Assembly: GCA_041917755.1 (NCBI GenBank)
Contig: JAYRWY010000013.1
Location: forward strand, 68,609 to 132,608
Reading direction: 5' to 3'
DNA: 64,000 nucleotides
Source: RGZA01 sp041917755
Lineage (GTDB): Bacteria; Pseudomonadota; Alphaproteobacteria; UBA9219; RGZA01
Notes under the pieces: generated by a model
What the model was told of the DNA's origin: nothing
Databases searched by the model: none
What the model saw: only the letters and a program-made list of their open reading frames with translations
Part shown: piece by piece, positions 7,900 to 19,200 of the stretch
Layout of the letters: each line of letters opens with the position of its first letter
How positions within the stretch are numbered: position 1 is the stretch's first letter
Program-made: the position numbers and the translations under genes

Positions 7900-10029
7900 A
7901 TGCCTATCATTTCTACCGCGCTTGTGCGCGAACCTGCCAATATCCAAGAATATTGTGCAGCCATTTGTTTTCAGTCTGTCGGGCAAGTCGTCACGGTATT
8001 GGGCAAGATTGGACGTCATTTCGAAAATGAGGCCGTTGCGGTTTTTGCCAAGCAGGCGGTTGCCGAATATGCAGCTAAAGAGAATGCGCAACTGGTGGCA
8101 GTCACCATTTTGCAGGATGCAGGCGTTGATGCCCCAGATGATGCACGGCTTTTTACCCATGACGGGCAGCATTATGCCATCAGCATCGGAAATTTAGCCG
8201 ATGAACGTACACAGATGGGTCATCTAATCCGTGTGATGGAACGGTTAAAATATCTGCAAGCCGTAATGGTGATGTTATCTACGACCGACATGCTCGGCAC
8301 ATCGCAGGCACTGGGCAAGCATATGGGCGGAATGACCCAACGGCTGCAACAAGTGCAAAAGATTGGCTTGCAACTGGAAAAATTGACGAGCCGCATTGAA
8401 GAAGCCAAGAAACGTAATCAACCGCTGTCACAAAAGGTTTTTGAAAAGCAGCTGACAAGGTTATTAACGCAGATGCAGAAACTGCAAGCAGGCGCGCCGC
8501 CAGAATTACGCCGTGTATTGCAAACCATGATCGCACAGGTCAAAGAAATGCGCCAATGGCCTGCGTTATCCATGACGCAGCGTCTTGCGGTTACGCCATT
8601 AAAAGTGGTGGAAAAACATGATGCCGCGCCAAAGGCAGACCACCGGTTTAAAACGCAGCCAGCCAAACTTGCCTTAAAGGTAGTGGAGGGCAGACACACC
8701 ATGCCGCTACCCGTTAACCGTGCGGCGGTAATTGGCCGTGTGACACCTAACCAGTTCTATATATTACCGTCGGTCATTACGAAAATAGCGGTGCAGACGA
8801 AGCCAGCAAACGATAACCGTTTCCGTGTGGCCAATAGCATGGTCACGCGCGTAGTCGCGAATGCAGCACGGAAGATTAATGCGCCAACGCAGATTGCCAA
8901 GCATGGCGTACAAATGCCGAACCAGCGACGTTTTACGGCATTGAATGTTGTACCCAAATTACCAGTTGCGTTAACAGTACCAGCAGTAATCGCGCGTGCT
9001 GCAACAAGCACGGCATTTAATGCGTCTATTCTGCCTGCGGCGTCGATATTGAATGCTGTGCGACAGGCCGTGCCTGTGCAGACTTTGCAGGCACACACAA
9101 TACAGCATCAAGCAGTTCAGACGCAGCAGGCGCAAACTGTGCGAGTGCAGCTTGCAGTTTCACCGACACCAGAACAACCGCAGATACCTGTGCAGTCACA
9201 ACTACGTGCCACTCCACAGGCTACTTCACAGCCCGTATCATCTGTTCAACCGTCATCATTACAGGCTGGCTTTGTACAGGCTGTGCAACCCGCCATGATA
9301 CAGCAACCAGTGTTACAACAACCTGTTGTACAGCAGACGGTCACACAAGTAGCAACCATCCTACAAACAGCTGTACAGCATATGACACCACCAGATGTAG
9401 TTAGACAGCCGAATAGCCCGGTACAGAATATTACAATGCCAGATGGGTTGACGCAGAATGCTGCAGCCACGCCAAGGGCTGTGGTACAGCAAGCTGTTGT
9501 GCAAGGCGGCGTTAATGTAAGCGCATCAGGTGATGTGCTGCCACCCCAATTACGTGGTAGTGATGGTTTGAATGGCCATGACGCCAAGTCACCGCCGCTT
9601 GTAGCAGCTGCCGTAACGTCGGTTCCAATTGTGCCACGCGTGGAAGGCGCAAGTATTCCTGCGCCCTTGTCAGTGACGCAAACCGCAAACCCGCCAATCA
9701 TTCAGCAATACCAAAAAGCCGCTCAGGATTTTGGTGAGCGTGTAGTGCGTGGAGCAAATCAGCTTCAAGTACAGGTAAAACATCATGTTGACGCAGTAGC
9801 ACAGGCCGCAGTCCAGCAGGTTTCAGGTATAGTCGCGCGCGGTGTGCCAAGCCTGCAGTTGGTATCCGATAAAGTGAACGGAGCTATAACCACTGCCTTT
9901 GATGCAGCAGCAAAAGCGGCCTGTGCCATTGCGTGTGCAATGAAAATGCCATGCTCATTTTGTTCAAGGCCTGCGCCTAAGGCCAATCAAGGCATGATGA
10001 ATAATATGAAGGCACTTCAAAAATCGTAG
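7900..10029 (+). CDS. Hypothetical 709-aa Gln/Val-rich protein with coiled coil
   Basis: No named family is recognised. Residues ~100-210 are rich in Leu, Gln, Lys and Arg in heptad-like order (for example LQQVQKIGLQLEKLTSRIEE) and probably form a coiled coil. Residues ~390-520 are low-complexity, dominated by Q, V, P, A and T with short repeats such as QQPV. The C-terminus has an alanine-rich helix and four closely spaced cysteines (ACAIACAMKMPCSFC). There is no signal peptide. The composition suggests a structural or aggregation-prone protein. It shares direction and close spacing (36 bp) with the next gene, so they are probably co-transcribed. Confidence 0.65.
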   Translation: MPIISTALVREPANIQEYCAAICFQSVGQVVTVLGKIGRHFENEAVAVFAKQAVAEYAAKENAQLVAVTILQDAGVDAPDDARLFTHDGQHYAISIGNLADERTQMGHLIRVMERLKYLQAVMVMLSTTDMLGTSQALGKHMGGMTQRLQQVQKIGLQLEKLTSRIEEAKKRNQPLSQKVFEKQLTRLLTQMQKLQAGAPPELRRVLQTMIAQVKEMRQWPALSMTQRLAVTPLKVVEKHDAAPKADHRFKTQPAKLALKVVEGRHTMPLPVNRAAVIGRVTPNQFYILPSVITKIAVQTKPANDNRFRVANSMVTRVVANAARKINAPTQIAKHGVQMPNQRRFTALNVVPKLPVALTVPAVIARAATSTAFNASILPAASILNAVRQAVPVQTLQAHTIQHQAVQTQQAQTVRVQLAVSPTPEQPQIPVQSQLRATPQATSQPVSSVQPSSLQAGFVQAVQPAMIQQPVLQQPVVQQTVTQVATILQTAVQHMTPPDVVRQPNSPVQNITMPDGLTQNAAATPRAVVQQAVVQGGVNVSASGDVLPPQLRGSDGLNGHDAKSPPLVAAAVTSVPIVPRVEGASIPAPLSVTQTANPPIIQQYQKAAQDFGERVVRGANQLQVQVKHHVDAVAQAAVQQVSGIVARGVPSLQLVSDKVNGAITTAFDAAAKAACAIACAMKMPCSFCSRPAPKANQGMMNNMKALQKS

Positions 10030-10065
10030 AATTTTTCAACACCATCATAATCAAGGAGAAGTAAG

Positions 10066-10704
10066 ATGGATTTTAAGCATGTACAGGTTGCATTTATCGG
10101 CCAGCTTCCCGAGGCAATTTATAATCAATTGAAATCGAAAGGAATTATAACCAGCGCAAGCGCGGAGCAGGAACACCGTACGTTTGAAGAAAACTTTTTG
10201 GCGGCTTGTGCCAAACCCGAGGCAACAAATCCACCGCAAATCCCGGCATATCGCTTATTTACGCCATATGCAGCGGAAGGAGAGATGAGCGGACATTTTC
10301 TTAATCCCTTTGCATCTGAAAACGCATTCCCGCCGACAGTAACCAAGGGCTTCTTTGGTAAAAAAGAAATTCGTGAGGCGGCGTTGGAGTGTTGTGATGT
10401 GCAGATATCCAAGGACGGTCTGGTGACGGCTGTTGCGATTGATTCAAATCCATTGGCAATTATCCATAACGATGGAAAAGCGCTGTCCATTAAGCCCATT
10501 AGTGCAGATAAAGACATTATGGAGATGAGTTTTACCAGTAATGGTGCATCATCGCCATTTAAACTGGATATCCAGAATGTATCTGCGCTCACCAAACGAT
10601 TTAGGGACGCACGTGTTAAAGCAGGGGATGCTGTACGTGTGATGATGGAACGCCCCTTGACGTCTAGTTATTATGCTGACCGGGCAAAGCTTGTATTTGG
10701 TTGA
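10066..10704 (+). CDS. Hypothetical cytoplasmic protein
   Basis: This is a 212-aa protein with a strong ribosome site (AAGGAG) 8 nt before ATG 10066. It has no signal peptide or membrane segment, mixed alpha/beta composition and a pair of adjacent cysteines (ECCDVQ). I recognise no family. The next gene begins at ATG 10710, 5 bp after this stop, indicating one transcription unit with its neighbours on either side. Confidence 0.65.
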   Translation: MDFKHVQVAFIGQLPEAIYNQLKSKGIITSASAEQEHRTFEENFLAACAKPEATNPPQIPAYRLFTPYAAEGEMSGHFLNPFASENAFPPTVTKGFFGKKEIREAALECCDVQISKDGLVTAVAIDSNPLAIIHNDGKALSIKPISADKDIMEMSFTSNGASSPFKLDIQNVSALTKRFRDARVKAGDAVRVMMERPLTSSYYADRAKLVFG

Positions 10705-10709
10705 TAATA

Positions 10710-11294
10710 ATGACGCGGACAACCGATCTTAAGCTTCTGGCGCTACAAAAAGCTATGCGGCGTAATGCACAGATAGAGCGCCCCACAGGTTGGGTTGCCA
10801 ACCTATGGGGCGCTTGCGCATTCTGCGTGACTTCATCGGGGGCTGGAGTTTTGGCAGGGCATGTGGGATGTGTCGTAACACCGATACTAGTGACCCTCGC
10901 ACCTGCGGGAAGCACTATGTTGGGGATTGATCCATACAATCCTGTGCTGATGCTAAAAATTGCAGCCGGTGTAAATGCAAGTGTACTGGGTGCTTGGTAT
11001 GCGCTGCGCGGGCGTTACGTATCGCGCCCAATACAAATGGCAACGGTTGGATTTGCATTGGCGGGATTGGTCGTTACGACGGCTATAAAAACGCCGCATA
11101 TGGTGGATATGCAAATGGCTTATGAACAGTTGACCCAGGGAGATGTAAATAGACGCGTAGAGGTGATTGAAAACGCGCGGTTAATGGGGCAATCGTTAGA
11201 TGATTATTTGATGGCGTTTTGTAGCACACCATCCAGCCCGACAGCACGAATGACATCATCACAGAAAATTATGCAGGCATTCTGGCCAAGATAA
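10710..11294 (+). CDS. Hypothetical membrane protein
   Basis: This is 194 aa from ATG 10710; an upstream TTG at 10701 would overlap the previous stop and is less likely. Three hydrophobic segments are visible: ~residues 31-65 (Cys/Gly/Ala-rich, possibly a hairpin), ~80-100 (MLKIAAGVNASVLGAWYAL) and ~108-126 (MATVGFALAGLVVTTAI), followed by a soluble tail. It has no known motif. It lies immediately after two unknown genes in the same direction and its stop abuts the stop of the convergent methyltransferase-like gene. Confidence 0.6.
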   Translation: MTRTTDLKLLALQKAMRRNAQIERPTGWVANLWGACAFCVTSSGAGVLAGHVGCVVTPILVTLAPAGSTMLGIDPYNPVLMLKIAAGVNASVLGAWYALRGRYVSRPIQMATVGFALAGLVVTTAIKTPHMVDMQMAYEQLTQGDVNRRVEVIENARLMGQSLDDYLMAFCSTPSSPTARMTSSQKIMQAFWPR

Positions 11295-12146
11295 TTATGC
11301 CTTATTGCCTATTCGCAGACCAATCGGGAAGCCGTAGCCATCTTTCAATACATCAAAATCACGGTGTCCTGCGCGTTCGAATAGCGATTTCACAAAAGGC
11401 ACAAATTCATAGCCCAATTGGAAAAAGGCGCTGCCGCGCGGGGCGAGCGTGTGGGCCAATACCTGGGCAAAGCTACGAAAATGTTTGAGACCATCACGCC
11501 CACCATCCAATGCCTCGATGGGTTCATGCAGGATAACTTCCGGCAATAAATCCTTCATGCTTTGAGTGGGCACGAAGGGCATGACTGAAATCAGGATATC
11601 AAACTGTTCATGGATGCCTTCCACGCCATTACCAAGCATGAACGTGCAACGCTCGGCAAATCCCAGTTCATGTGCATTGCGCGTGGCTAGTTCAATGGCG
11701 GCCGGGTTGCAATCAATGCCAGTGCCACGGGCTGTCGGCAATTCCTGCAAGGCTGCAAATAACAAATTACCAGTGCCGGTGCCCATATCGAGAATATGGA
11801 TGGGGGTGTTGCCAAGATGGGTTTGTGCCCAATCGACGGCATGGTCAACCAGCCTTTCACTTGAATTGCACGGTTCATAGACACCATCGGCCAATTTAAT
11901 GGTCAGGCCATTAAATTTCTTATAGCCCATAATTCGGGCTATTGATTTATGTGTTTCACGGGCGTGGACAATCTGTTCCAGAATGGTTTGCCATGGCGTG
12001 TTTGGTGATTGCTGATGCTGTTCCAACGCAAGCGCAATGAGGGTCATGGCTTGACCGCGCGGATCGTCAATGCCAGCTAGTTGCAGGCGTTGTTCAACCT
12101 TTGCCACGTCTTCTGGCATATGATGATGGTGAGCAGAAGGAGCCAT
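11295..12146 (-). CDS. PrmC/HemK-like class I methyltransferase with altered NPPY motif
   Basis: This is a 283-aa protein resembling the glutamine methyltransferase PrmC over its whole length. An N-terminal helical domain precedes the SAM-binding motif ILDMGTGTGNL (118-128), an acidic loop TGIDCNP, and the PrmC-type LPEVILHEPIEALDGGRDGL segment (201-220). The catalytic NPPY tetrad, which holds the substrate glutamine in PrmC, is replaced by VMPF (188-191), and the usual PRPETE region reads EPCNSSE. This should be a paralogue with another substrate or a degenerate enzyme, not the housekeeping prmC. It stands alone, convergent to the unknown operon. Fold confidence is high; activity is unknown. 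Confidence 0.75.
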   Translation of the reverse strand: MAPSAHHHHMPEDVAKVEQRLQLAGIDDPRGQAMTLIALALEQHQQSPNTPWQTILEQIVHARETHKSIARIMGYKKFNGLTIKLADGVYEPCNSSERLVDHAVDWAQTHLGNTPIHILDMGTGTGNLLFAALQELPTARGTGIDCNPAAIELATRNAHELGFAERCTFMLGNGVEGIHEQFDILISVMPFVPTQSMKDLLPEVILHEPIEALDGGRDGLKHFRSFAQVLAHTLAPRGSAFFQLGYEFVPFVKSLFERAGHRDFDVLKDGYGFPIGLRIGNKA

Positions 12147-12215
12147 TAACAGGTGCGGGTGTGATAAGTAATAGTCTATTGTAGATGATGGATGGAATAA
12201 AAACTATGCAATAAG

Positions 12216-12923
12216 TTATGCAGCTGGCGGATCAACCCGCCAGCCGGTTTGCGGCGGTTGATGTGGTTGTGGGCGAGAAGGAGGAGGCGCATTAAATGCT
12301 ACCGCCGGGCCTAATAAGGCTTGGCGCTCTCGCAAATTGCTGCTGAATACGCTCGGTTGGCCCATATAATTTTGTGCAAACGCAGCAGGAGGGGCCACAC
12401 GTGTGGGCTCACCATTATGGCGATACATGCTGTAGGGGTTGTTATTCAGTGAAATGCGCTGGATGCCGACAGTCCAGCGTCCGCCTTCAATCGTATTGCC
12501 GTTTAAAAAATCATAGGCGATAGGGCGGCCTGAGCCGTCACGGTGCACATTCAGCACGACGCCGGTATGTTGAGAATTCATGGCGATATCGCCCGGCTGA
12601 ATGTTTTGCGCGGTGATGCGGCGGCCGATTTCGGGGATATTATTCACATGTGCGCCGCCTGGTGGACGAAGGCCAGCGGTTGCACATACGGCACTGACGA
12701 AATTTACGCACCATGCTTCACGCGTATTGATGCCATATTGGCGATAGACATCGCGCTGTGATGAAGGCACGCCGCGCAGACGGACAAATTGTTGTGCAGC
12801 TTGTGCGATGCGTTCCTGAGCGGTGAGGGGTGTTGGAGCTAACGTTTCATGCGCAGCCATTTGACGTGGCATGGTTTGCCATCCTTGTCGCTGCGGAAAA
12901 TCATTATAACTGTTGGTTGTCAT
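12216..12923 (-). CDS. CHAP/NlpC-like cysteine hydrolase domain protein
   Basis: This 235-aa protein carries a papain-like amidase core. The nucleophile segment is EAWCVNFVSAVCATAGL (Cys72), followed by QPGDIAM and QHTGVVLNV (His119), the order and spacing seen in CHAP and NlpC/P60 hydrolases that cut peptidoglycan cross-bridges or peptides. A Pro-rich C-terminal tail (residues ~195-235) and an unstructured N-terminus flank it. No signal peptide is visible, so it may be exported by another route or act inside. It is divergent from the giant exoprotein gene across a 318-bp intergenic region. Domain class is likely; the substrate is inferred. Confidence 0.7.
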   Translation of the reverse strand: MTTNSYNDFPQRQGWQTMPRQMAAHETLAPTPLTAQERIAQAAQQFVRLRGVPSSQRDVYRQYGINTREAWCVNFVSAVCATAGLRPPGGAHVNNIPEIGRRITAQNIQPGDIAMNSQHTGVVLNVHRDGSGRPIAYDFLNGNTIEGGRWTVGIQRISLNNNPYSMYRHNGEPTRVAPPAAFAQNYMGQPSVFSSNLRERQALLGPAVAFNAPPPSRPQPHQPPQTGWRVDPPAA

Positions 12924-13241
12924 AATCGTTTTCTAGTTTGCTTTAAAAAAATGCATACAATTTTATTAAAATGTACCCTTACGATATCACAACTATGTTT
13001 AATGTTTGATTAAGCAGTTTGAATAATGCCTTCATAATTTGCTGCAAACTGCTTTACAAAAATTCACTATAAATTGAATGGCTTGCGACGGTTCTAAACA
13101 AGCTGTTAATGCCTGATTTTATTGAGTTATTAAGACTTCGCCTTATTAGGATTTTAACCGTATTTCTCTAAAATTATTTTTCTAACATCTTGAAATCCAA
13201 CACACAAAGCACATGCGCAAAAATTTCTGAGTGGCATAGGT
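12924..13241. promoter_or_regulatory. AT-rich divergent intergenic region with a 10-bp inverted repeat
   Basis: This 318-bp region separates the CHAP-like gene (minus) from the giant exoprotein gene (plus) and must carry both promoters. AAGCAGTTTG at 13012-13021 is matched by its exact reverse complement at 13045-13054, centre-to-centre 33 bp (about three helical turns), a layout that fits a dimeric repressor or activator operator. I see no clear sigma-70 pair and no gene. Confidence 0.4.
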
Positions 13242-16200
13242 ATGTATTCGTCGTCTCAACATCACGGTATTTTTTGCAAGCTGCGTAAAAGCAGCTTGAT
13301 GAGCATTTGCATGCTCGCGTGGGTGATGTTGTTTGCGCAGACACTGCCGTTGATGGCAAATCCGATTGATGGCGTAGTGAGCGGCGGTAGTGCTAATATT
13401 TCCAGTAACGGTTCAACGTTGACCGTCACCCAGCAAAGCAACAAAGCAGTTATTGATTGGCGTGGATTTGATATTGCGCATGGTGAAACAACAAATTTTG
13501 TGCAGCCAAGCGCATCATCCATGACGTTAAACCGTGTGAATAGCAATTCACCTAGCTTCATCAACGGTAATTTGAATGCAAATGGTAACCTGATTTTGGT
13601 TAATCCGAATGGTGTGTGGTTCGGCGGGAATGCACGTGTTGACGTAAACAGCCTGATTGCAACAACGGCCGGCATCAGCAATGACGCGTTTATGAATAGC
13701 GATGGCAAGCTGAATTTTGATATTGCAGGTAATCCTGACGCTGCGGTTGTAAATAACGGCCTGATTACCGCTAAAGAGGCAGGTCTGGTTGGCCTGGTTG
13801 CGCCAAATGTGATCAATAACGGTGTGATTATCGCCAAGTTGGGCCGTGTGCATTTGGCCTCCGGTGATACGGCAGCCGTGGATATGTATGGCGATGGCTT
13901 ATTGACTGTTGCGGTATCTGACAAAGTTAAAAAGCAATTAGTTGAAAATAACGGTTTGATTTCCGCAGCTGGTGGCACGATTGCTATGACGGCGGCTGCA
14001 GGTAAGGATGTAGTAAATAGCCTTGTGAAGGTAAGCGGCGAGCTTCATGCGCCAAGCATCAAGCAACGTAATGGTAAAATCATTATCGCTGCCGAAGGCA
14101 GCAACGCCGTAAAAGGCAATATCGCAGCCAATAAAGGCAAGAAGACTGGCTCCAGCACCGTATTGGTGGACGGCGTATTAAACGCATCTGGCCGTAATTC
14201 CGGTGAGCGCGGCGGCAGCATTACCGTAACGGGTGATAATATTGCATTGATGGATGGTACTGTTCTGGACGCATCGGGCAGTGATGGTGCAAGCAAAACC
14301 ACATTTAATCAGGCGGTTTCAGCCTACCGTAATGGCGCTGCGGGCGGTGATATCCTCGTGGGCGGCGATTATTTAGGTAAGGGTGATACCGCAACCGCTA
14401 AAAATCTGTATGTGTCAGCAGGCACATTGATTTTAAACGATGCATTAAATAGTGGTGATGCCGGACGCAGTATTTTCTGGTCTGATAACACCACATCCTT
14501 CCTTGGTAATGTGTATGCCCGTGCGTTGGGTGGTAAAGCGGCAGATAGTCATTCATGGCATGCGGTTGCAGGCGGTAACAGTGGTGATGGCGGCTTTGTT
14601 GAAACATCCGGCCACGGACATTTGGATGCTGGCGGCTATGTTGATTTAACAGCAAGCAATGGCGCGCGCGGTACTTACTTCCTTGATCCGACCAATATCA
14701 CCATTTACGGTAATTATGCGCCAAATTACGGCACGGTAATTCAAGGTGACAGCAGCACCTTGGCCAGTACTTTAAAACTGTGGCTTGATGCCAAACAGAT
14801 TACTGGGCTTAGCGATGGTGCATCCGTCACTACGTGGAGTGATCTCAGTGGTAACGCCAATCATGCCACCGGGGGCACCAGCCCAACCTATTCGGCGACA
14901 GGTTTGAATGGACAGGCAAGTGTAAGTTTTGGTGTAAATTCCCAATTGATTGCTCCAGCATTTACTGTGGGCAGCATTTTTGTAGTGGGTAAAAGCAATA
15001 ATGCAACCTTTGCCAATTATGAAGGATTGGTAGGTGGCCCAGTAACTGATCCTGGTAACGGTCATATCCTGAATGGCTGGGCCGGATCGACAGGTATTTA
15101 TAAGGCTGGTTCGGGTACGTTCTATAACTCATGGCAAAACGGCGGTCTTGCTGCCAGCGGTATATTTAGCAATATCAATGCATCATCTGGCTGGATTGGC
15201 AGTTTTGTTACCAGTACGCCCACAACAACCAATACCGCCATCTGGATTGGTTATATCAGTGGTGGTTCACGTGGGTGGAATGGTTTGCTTGGAGAAACCA
15301 TAATTTATTCAAATACGCTTTCAACTAATGCGCGTAATTTAAACGAACAATATCAATCAATGAAGTGGGGCATTGCATTAACTCCTCCTGGTAGCGGCGC
15401 AACCGAAGCTGCACAGGCAACCGCCAGCATTCAAAAAGGTGATGCGGCAGATGGTTATAGTGTATTCACGACGCGTTATTTAGAGCACCTATCCCAATCG
15501 GCGAATATTAGTCTGCAGGCATCTAATAACATCACCCTAGATTTACAGGGTGATACGATGAACTTCTCAACTGCGGGTCGTACCCTCACATTGACTGCCG
15601 GCAATCAAATTACAACGGCTTCAACCGGTACTATTACTACTAATGGCGCTGCCATTAGCATGTATGCCAATGACAGCATTGTATTTGGCCATGCGCTTAC
15701 ATTGAATACCAATGGCGGCGCAGTGTTATTGAATGCGGATCGCGATAATTCGGGCGCTGGCGCAATCAAATTAACAAGCACAACCATCAATAGCTCTGGC
15801 GGCAACGTAACTATGGGTGGTGGTAATGGCACCATCACCGCATGTACGGGTTATGCCGTTGGTAGTGGTTCATATGAAGACGGTATTTTAATGACTGGCG
15901 GCGCGGTGAATGCGGCGGGTGGTCATATCATTATGAATGGTAGGTCGGCGGTTACGGGCAATTCGTTCATTTCTGGTGTCAGCCTTGATAGCGGCGCCAA
16001 TGTGAATACCAATAATTCAGGTTCTATTTCATTGTATGGCTCGGGAAATACGGGTTCGGGTACTTCAAATCGCGGCGTGCGTATTGTAAATGGCGCAACC
16101 GTATCCGCGCAGAACGGTAATATTACATTGAACGGAACGGGCGGCGGGTCGGGCACGTCGGCTAATAATTATGGGGTGTTCCTTGGTGGTTCAGGCGGGT

Positions 16201-19200
16201 TTGTCAGCACCAATGGTAGCGGTAATATAAACGTAACAGGCGCAGGCGGTAATTTGGCCGGATCTGGCGGCGTTAATTACGGCGTGTATATTTCAACCGC
16301 TGGCAGTTATTTGAAAACGCTTGGCACCGGCAGCATCAATATTACCGGTACCAAGGGTGGACAAAGCAGCAGCTATGGTTTCTTGACGGATATTGCCAAT
16401 GCTGTGGTTACAGCTGGCACGGCAGGTAATATTCAATTGCTCGCCGATACTGTGTCATTCAGCGGCGCAGGTGGTGGCAATAACATTTCATCGGTAGGTA
16501 GTCTTACCATTGCACCGCTTACGGCGGTCACCATGGGTATTGGCAGCAGCGCAACCGCAACATTGAATTTAACCGATACTGCATTGGCCGCATTTAATGC
16601 AGCGTCATATTCACTTGGTTCGGGTACGGCAACGGGCGTGCGTATCAATACTTCTAAAAACTTTGGCGCATCAAATGTTGTCTTTACATCCGGCGGATTG
16701 ATTAGCCTTGTTAATACCCTGACGACAACATCAGGTAATATTACCTTCAATAATGCTGTGCTTCTGACGGGGGCAACGACCATCAATGCAGGCACTGGTA
16801 CTGTCACATTTGCCAGCACCGTGAACAGCGCCAACCAAGTCACCAGCGCCAATGTGTTAGTAGTTGCAGGTGGTGGCGGCGGCGGCGGCGGTACAGGTGG
16901 TGGTGGCGGCGGCGGCGGTGTGTTGAATAACACATCGTATGCGTTGACGACCAATAGCAGTGTGACTGTAACTGTTGGTAGTGGCGGCGCTGCTAGCAGC
17001 GGAATAAACATTGCGGGTACCTCTGGCGGTAATTCGGTTTTTGGAACCATGACCGCAACTGGTGGTGGCGGCGGCGGTGCAAATAACGGTATAAATGGTC
17101 TTACAGGCGGTTCGGGCGGCGGCGGCTCTTGGAATTCAATCGGCGGCACAGGTACTGCTGGACAAGGTAATGCAGGTGCAGCCGGTGCATCAGCCGGTGC
17201 GCCAAATTATGGCGCTGGCGGCGGCGGCGGTGCAGGCAGTGCGGGCACGATAGGTACAACCACAACGGGCGGTAATGGTGGTTCTGGTATCGCAAATTCA
17301 ATTACGGGTAGTAGCGTAACCTATGCTGGTGGTGGCGGCGGCGGTGTATATGCCGGCGGTACAATAGGCACTGGCGGAACTGGCGGCGGCGGTAATGGCG
17401 GTAGCAATGCATTAAGTGGTACTGCGGGTGCGGCGAATACGGGCGGCGGCGGCGGCGGTGCAGGTAATAATAGCGGCAATGGCGGCGCAGGCGGATCAGG
17501 CGTTGTGATTGTGCGTTATACCGGTGCGATTGAACAAGCAACCATTACCGGTACAGCGACATCTGCAACGGTAGGAAATGATACAGTTTGGACATTTACC
17601 AGCAGCGGTACATTCGTTGCTAATAGTGTTGGTTGCACAGGCGGCTGTAACCTGACCATCAATGCAGGTACAGCAACTTTTGGCGGTGCCATCGGCGGCA
17701 CCAGTGCGCTTGGCGCGCTTGCCATCACCACGACCAACACGGTTGCGTTGCCTGCTGTTACGGCAAGCAGCATTAACGTGGTCACATCAGGCGGCGCGGC
17801 GAATATTTCATTGGGCGGTGCATTGAATGCATCAGCTGCAAGTGGTAGCGGCATAACCTTGAATGCCGGAAACCAGATTGTAACAACGGCAACAGGTTCA
17901 ATGACCGCCAATACAAGCAATACATCGCTCACTGCGGCGAATGGTATTGCATTCGCGCATACCTATTCATTGAATTCAAATACCGGAAATATTGCATTGA
18001 ACAGTGCAACAACGCATAGCGCAGCGCTGACCATTAGTGCAGGCACAGGTACCATTACCACGGGATCAAGCGTCACCAGCACAGCATCAAACCTGACGCT
18101 TAAATCTGATAATATGACTATTGGTGGTGCTTTGGCAGGCAGCGGCACATTATATATTGCGCCAGGAACCAATAACCGCACGATGAATTTTGGAACGCCA
18201 ACAGGCGCGCTGGATTGGGATGTAACAGAGCTGGGTTATATCTCATCCAGTAAATCTGTAACCATCGGTTTATGGGGAACCACCACGGGCGATGTGTATA
18301 TTGGTGGTTTCAGCCTTAATAATAATACCCAGGTTTATAATATGGGTAACATTATTGTTTCCGGCGCTGTCAACTTCATGGGCAAAAATGTGGATTTGGC
18401 CATTGGGTCTGGTGATATCGATATCAATGCTGCGCTGACATCTGCGGGCGGTAGTTTGACCATTCGCAGCGGGGCAGGCGGCAATTCCATTATGTTGGCT
18501 GGTGGCGCAGGTAACATCACACTAACAGCAGCACAGCTGGATAACATCACCGATGGCTGGGGCAGCATAAACTTTGGTAATAGTGTGCAGCCGATTACCG
18601 CAAGTACCTACAGCAATTGGCGCGATCCGGTATATTTTAATTCCGGAACATCAACCACCACCATTAGCGGTGCGCAAAGTACAGCCGCCGGTAGCAATGC
18701 TAATTTCACATTCAATGGCCCGACCACATTTAATGGCAATATCGATACCACCAATTCATCTGCATCCGCTGGTGTTGGTACCATTACATTAGGTAACTAT
18801 GCTCATACGCTTGCTGCAAACTTGCTCACCCGCGATGCAAATATTACAACCAATGGCACGATTTCAGTTGCCAGCGGTGCACGCCGTTTATCGGCTGGTA
18901 GTGCCAGCTATTCGTCTACATCGGCCATGCTGACGATTAACAACACGATTTCCGGCGCGGGAACAATTGCGTTGAATGGCAATGATATTGATATTAATGC
19001 CGATATTACAACGGCAGATATACAGCTGCGTCCAACTTTGAATAATACGGTTATGGGGCTTGCAGGTGGTGCGGGTGTAACGCAGCTGACCAGTGCAGAG
19101 CTTGATCATCTCAAGCCAACCTCATCGCTAACCATCGGTTCGGTTTCGGCGATTGGCGCATGGGGCGGCACCATGAATATTGGTGCCTATACATGGAACC

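Noticed and set aside
16856..17527. The glycine-rich tract of the exoprotein as a CRISPR array or simple repeat error.
   Set aside because: The units vary in length and sequence, lie within one open frame, and match a known glycine-rich adhesin module (VLVVAGGGG...GVVIVRY).
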